A stretch of DNA of 8,522 nucleotides. Source: Intestinibacter sp. (GTDB lineage Bacteria; Bacillota; Clostridia; Peptostreptococcales; Peptostreptococcaceae). The notes under the pieces are model-generated. The model saw only the letters and a program-made list of their open reading frames with translations. It did no database searches and was not told the DNA's origin. Every line of letters begins with the position of its first letter. Positions within the stretch are counted from its first letter, which is position 1. Location: NCBI RefSeq assembly GCF_022780145.1, contig NZ_JALEXO010000208.1:1-8522 (forward strand). The letters run 5' to 3'. This document shows, in pieces, positions 6,646 to 8,522 of this stretch. The position numbers and the translations under genes were made by a program.

Positions 6646-6674
6646 ATTGTAACCTATTATTAACTATTTGTCAA
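6646..6674 (-). promoter_or_regulatory. Sigma70/sigmaA promoter for the HAD-TerL block
   Basis: Minus-strand TTGACA (6674-6669), a 17-base spacer, then TACAAT (6651-6646), one base from consensus TATAAT. The first 10 bases, TTGACAAATA, are identical to those of the portal promoter. The -35 begins 8 bases after the TAA of the preceding gene. The predicted start site is about 6640-6638, so transcription begins at or next to the ATG of the 94-residue gene. Confidence 0.75.
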
Positions 6675-6682
6675 GTACTTTA

Positions 6683-7210
6683 TTAAGAATTTGTTACATA
6701 TTCTTTACGTAGGCAAGCTTCAAGTAAATCCACCCTTTTACCTATCTTGCTAGCTATATATTTATAAAACTCTGAATAGTCTATATCTTCTATTGAGTTT
6801 TTATATTCATAAGACATTATTAAATCTCTAAAGAATTTTAAATTCATTAATGTTTCTATATCAAATCTTGAAGCTGCATCTTGCCATTTTGTAGGATTAA
6901 AATCAATTCCGTCAGTATTACTATCCTGAGTGAAAGATGACATAATTTCTATACCTGAAGCTAATGAGTCTGTATAATCTTTAGAGACTTGCAAGTCTTT
7001 TCTAAGAGATTTAATGACTGATTTAACATTAACATCTTTAAAATCAGGATGATTGTGTTCGTAACTTTCATATCTGTCTAAGCATTTATCACATTTTAGT
7101 AAGTGGTAAACTATAGCTTCTCTTACAGTTGTACTCATAGCTCCTGAATAAAACAATGACACAAGAGCTAAACAAGTACTACAGTTGATTTTATTTTTAT
7201 ATTGTCCCAT
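6683..7210 (-). CDS. Protein with N-terminal anti-sigma-like zinc motif
   Basis: I choose the ATG at 7210 (175 residues), because AGAGGA lies 10 bases upstream and the prim-pol stop (TAA) ends one base before. The longer frame from 7339 would overlap the prim-pol gene by 128 bases. The N-terminus reads C10-x2-C13 ... H36-x3-C40-x2-C43 (HLLKCDKC), spacing like the zinc-binding anti-sigma (ZAS / zf-HC2) fold. The rest is helical and charged, with no transmembrane helix, unlike many bacterial anti-sigma factors. A cytosolic zinc-binding regulator of transcription or a protein-protein adaptor is plausible, but the function is unproven. It ends in tandem TAA TAA just before the -35 of the next promoter. 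Confidence 0.75.
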   Translation of the reverse strand: MGQYKNKINCSTCLALVSLFYSGAMSTTVREAIVYHLLKCDKCLDRYESYEHNHPDFKDVNVKSVIKSLRKDLQVSKDYTDSLASGIEIMSSFTQDSNTDGIDFNPTKWQDAASRFDIETLMNLKFFRDLIMSYEYKNSIEDIDYSEFYKYIASKIGKRVDLLEACLRKEYVTNS

Positions 7211-7211
7211 A

Positions 7212-8102
7212 TTAATTGTATCCTCTTTCGATAAATTTTCTAGTTCTTTCTTTGTAAACTTCGCTGTTGAATTTCTTTTGGTGTCGCTCGTCTTTATGCT
7301 TATAATAATTGGTTTTCTTAGCCATTTCCCACGCAGCATCGAATGATAAACAATAATACATTAGCTTAGTTATGAGTTTAGCATCGTGAGCGGATTGGTC
7401 TACCGAATTAGGTTCCGTATCAATTAATTCAATTAATGTAGGGTCTTTAAAGCCGCATCCCCTTAAAGTATACATGTCTGTTACTGCTTTTCTATTGTAT
7501 AGAACAGAGTTTAAATCCTGTTCGTTATTAATTCTCTTACCTTCAAATACTTTTTGAACTTGATTAGCTAAGCTTTTCTTAGTTTTTTCTGCTTTTAAAG
7601 CTTCAACTCTATCGTAAAGGTTTTTAATAAATTTGTCGTGTATACCTACTTTTAAATCGGTATTTTCAAAATCAAACGTAGTAGTAACTATGTGACGTTT
7701 ATTAGTATAACATTCAAATGATTTGCAACCTTCTAAATCCTTTACTATAAAAGTTTCAAAATTTTCCTTGGTTAATACATAAATATGTATACCTGTACCT
7801 GAAGTAGAAAATTCCCATTCATCTTTCGAAAATTCTCTTAGAAAATCTTTAGTATCTTTTTCTAAATTTCCTTTTTCGTCAATACAATCATCTAAGTCTA
7901 AACATATTAGCTTAACACCTCTAGATATTTCGCCTAACAATATTGACACCTTTACATCCTGACATGATGAGTTATATTCCTTTGCTTGTTTATAATTCAT
8001 CATCGTAGCATCATATATACCTATAGTTCGATGAGGTTCGGTAGGTTTGAATAATCTCTTATTCTTAGATACTGTAAATATTTTGTATGGGTACAAGAAC
8101 AT
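7212..8102 (-). CDS. Stand-alone AEP-type primase/polymerase-like protein
   Basis: A 296-residue protein with the archaeo-eukaryotic primase (prim-pol) signature. Motif I is CLDLDDCIDEKG (residues 67-78, metal-binding D69/D71). Motif II is STSGTGIH (99-106, H106). A third block is FECYTNKRHIVTTT (129-142, E130). The C-terminal part (about 233-296: DQSAHDAKLITKLMYYC, then WEMAKKTN and the final Lys/Arg/Glu helix) resembles the small domain that follows the prim-pol core in phage and plasmid replication proteins, where a helicase often comes next. Here the protein ends without Walker motifs. The ATG at 8102 has GAAAGG about 13 bases upstream, a loose ribosome site. The frame stays open to about 8153 without an obvious better start. 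It may prime phage DNA synthesis. Confidence 0.85.
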   Translation of the reverse strand: MFLYPYKIFTVSKNKRLFKPTEPHRTIGIYDATMMNYKQAKEYNSSCQDVKVSILLGEISRGVKLICLDLDDCIDEKGNLEKDTKDFLREFSKDEWEFSTSGTGIHIYVLTKENFETFIVKDLEGCKSFECYTNKRHIVTTTFDFENTDLKVGIHDKFIKNLYDRVEALKAEKTKKSLANQVQKVFEGKRINNEQDLNSVLYNRKAVTDMYTLRGCGFKDPTLIELIDTEPNSVDQSAHDAKLITKLMYYCLSFDAAWEMAKKTNYYKHKDERHQKKFNSEVYKERTRKFIERGYN

Positions 8103-8219
8103 ATATAAGGGGGTACCTTTCTTTTTTATGCCGTAATTCCTTTTTGTGTAAGTCTAAAAATCTCGGGAAATTATTTTTAAAAGAGTAGTGTCCATTCTGT
8201 CGGACTAGTGGCGTCCGAA
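8103..8219 (-). other. 117-base non-coding gap with stem-loop
   Basis: Between the stop at 8220 and the ATG at 8102 I see no gene. On the minus strand the gap begins with an inverted repeat TCGGAC-GCCACTA-GTCCGA (8218-8200), then a near-repeat GGACACTACTC, then A/T-rich DNA and GAAAGG before the start. A weak -35-like TGGACA (8194-8189) has no good -10 at the right distance, so no promoter is called. It may be an mRNA leader that controls the prim-pol gene, or a spacer. Confidence 0.5.
8200..8218 (-). repeat. Perfect 6-base inverted repeat with 7-base loop
   Basis: TCGGAC (8218-8213) and GTCCGA (8205-8200) pair perfectly around GCCACTA. The stem is GC-rich in an AT-rich region and sits just after the stop codon of the upstream gene. 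There is no U-run directly after it (CAGAAT follows), so it is not a standard Rho-independent terminator. It could be a binding site or an RNA-stabilising hairpin. Confidence 0.45.
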
Positions 8220-8519
8220 TTAAGAAGACTTGTGCGTGTGTGTGTTATTAATCTCTTCACTCATTCCCTCAACTGTAATATCTATTTCGAATTTCACTTG
8301 CTCATTATCAATAGCTTTAATCTGTCTTATCTCTTTAAGAATTCTTGCAGCTACGTCAAACTTGCCTTCATACTGTGCTTGCTTTAATAGTTTATTATAG
8401 TAAAGCATTATAGTATTCATATCATCATCAACTAAAGTTTTGCATTCAAGATTTATAGCATCTTGTTTTATTTCTGCAAATCTAGGATGAGTTAGAATTT
8501 TTTTATATAGTATATCCAT
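8220..8519 (-). CDS. Small helical protein, possible small terminase subunit; may be incomplete at the window edge
   Basis: A 99-residue mostly helical protein starting at the ATG at 8519, with only three further bases of window, and the frame open there, so the true start may lie outside. The middle (res. 35-75) reads MNTIMLYYNKLLKQAQYEGK followed by FDVAARILKEIRQIKAID, an A-x-x-E-G-x-F/Y-x-x-A-A-R-x-L pattern seen in small terminase and related phage DNA-binding subunits. A strand-like segment (VKFEIDITVE) follows. The C-terminus (THTHKSS) comes from a short TG/CA dinucleotide repeat at 8231-8245. The small terminase is a guess. It would be unusually far from TerL, with five genes between. 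Confidence 0.6.
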   Translation of the reverse strand: MDILYKKILTHPRFAEIKQDAINLECKTLVDDDMNTIMLYYNKLLKQAQYEGKFDVAARILKEIRQIKAIDNEQVKFEIDITVEGMSEEINNTHTHKSS

Positions 8520-8522
8520 CTG

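Noticed and set aside
7211..7339. Upstream ATG extending the zinc-motif protein by 43 residues
   Set aside because: It overlaps the prim-pol gene by 128 bases without a ribosome site, whereas the ATG at 7210 has AGAGGA and directly follows the prim-pol stop.
8200..8218. Rho-independent terminator after the small upstream gene
   Set aside because: The stem is only six base pairs and no U-run follows, so I report it as an inverted repeat only.

Overview
The window is a piece of a tailed double-stranded DNA phage or prophage genome carrying part of the head-morphogenesis and DNA-packaging module. Every supported gene lies on the minus strand, so the operon reads from right (8522) to left (1). 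The DNA is very AT-rich. Ribosome binding sites are mostly recognisable (AAGGAG, AGGAG, AAAGGA), two promoters match the housekeeping sigma70/sigmaA consensus closely, and stops are ordinary TAA, TAG and TGA. This fits a low-GC bacterial host such as a Firmicute. The host is an inference from composition and signals only, and I cannot name a phage genus.

Layout in transcription order. 8519-8220: a small helical protein that may be cut by the window edge and could be a small terminase subunit. 8219-8103: a 117-base non-coding gap with an inverted repeat. 8102-7212: a stand-alone archaeo-eukaryotic-primase (AEP/prim-pol) protein with no helicase domain. 7210-6683: a protein with an N-terminal Cys/His motif like the zinc-binding anti-sigma fold. 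A promoter at 6674-6646 then fires almost exactly onto the ATG of the next gene (6639-6355, unknown). This is followed, with tight coupling, by a HAD-family phosphatase (6358-5870), an acidic unknown protein (5859-5395), the large terminase TerL (5390-4014) and a nine-cysteine protein (3997-3677). A second, perfect-consensus promoter with an extended -10 (3632-3604) starts the capsid block: portal (3570-1711), a Glu-rich scaffold-like protein (1661-360) and a small unknown protein (351-34). The window ends before any major capsid protein.

How it fits together. TerL is expected to pump DNA through the portal into a prohead built with the scaffold-like protein. The upstream genes (prim-pol, zinc-fold protein, HAD phosphatase and several unknowns) look like accessory or replication/regulatory functions. 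The two promoters separate the TerL/HAD block from the portal/scaffold block, so structural proteins could be made at a different level from the packaging motor.

The best candidates for something not well described are the anti-sigma-like zinc protein next to a helicase-less prim-pol, the apparently leaderless gene at 6639, and the Cys-rich protein between TerL and portal. No gap of 300 bases or more lacks a gene.
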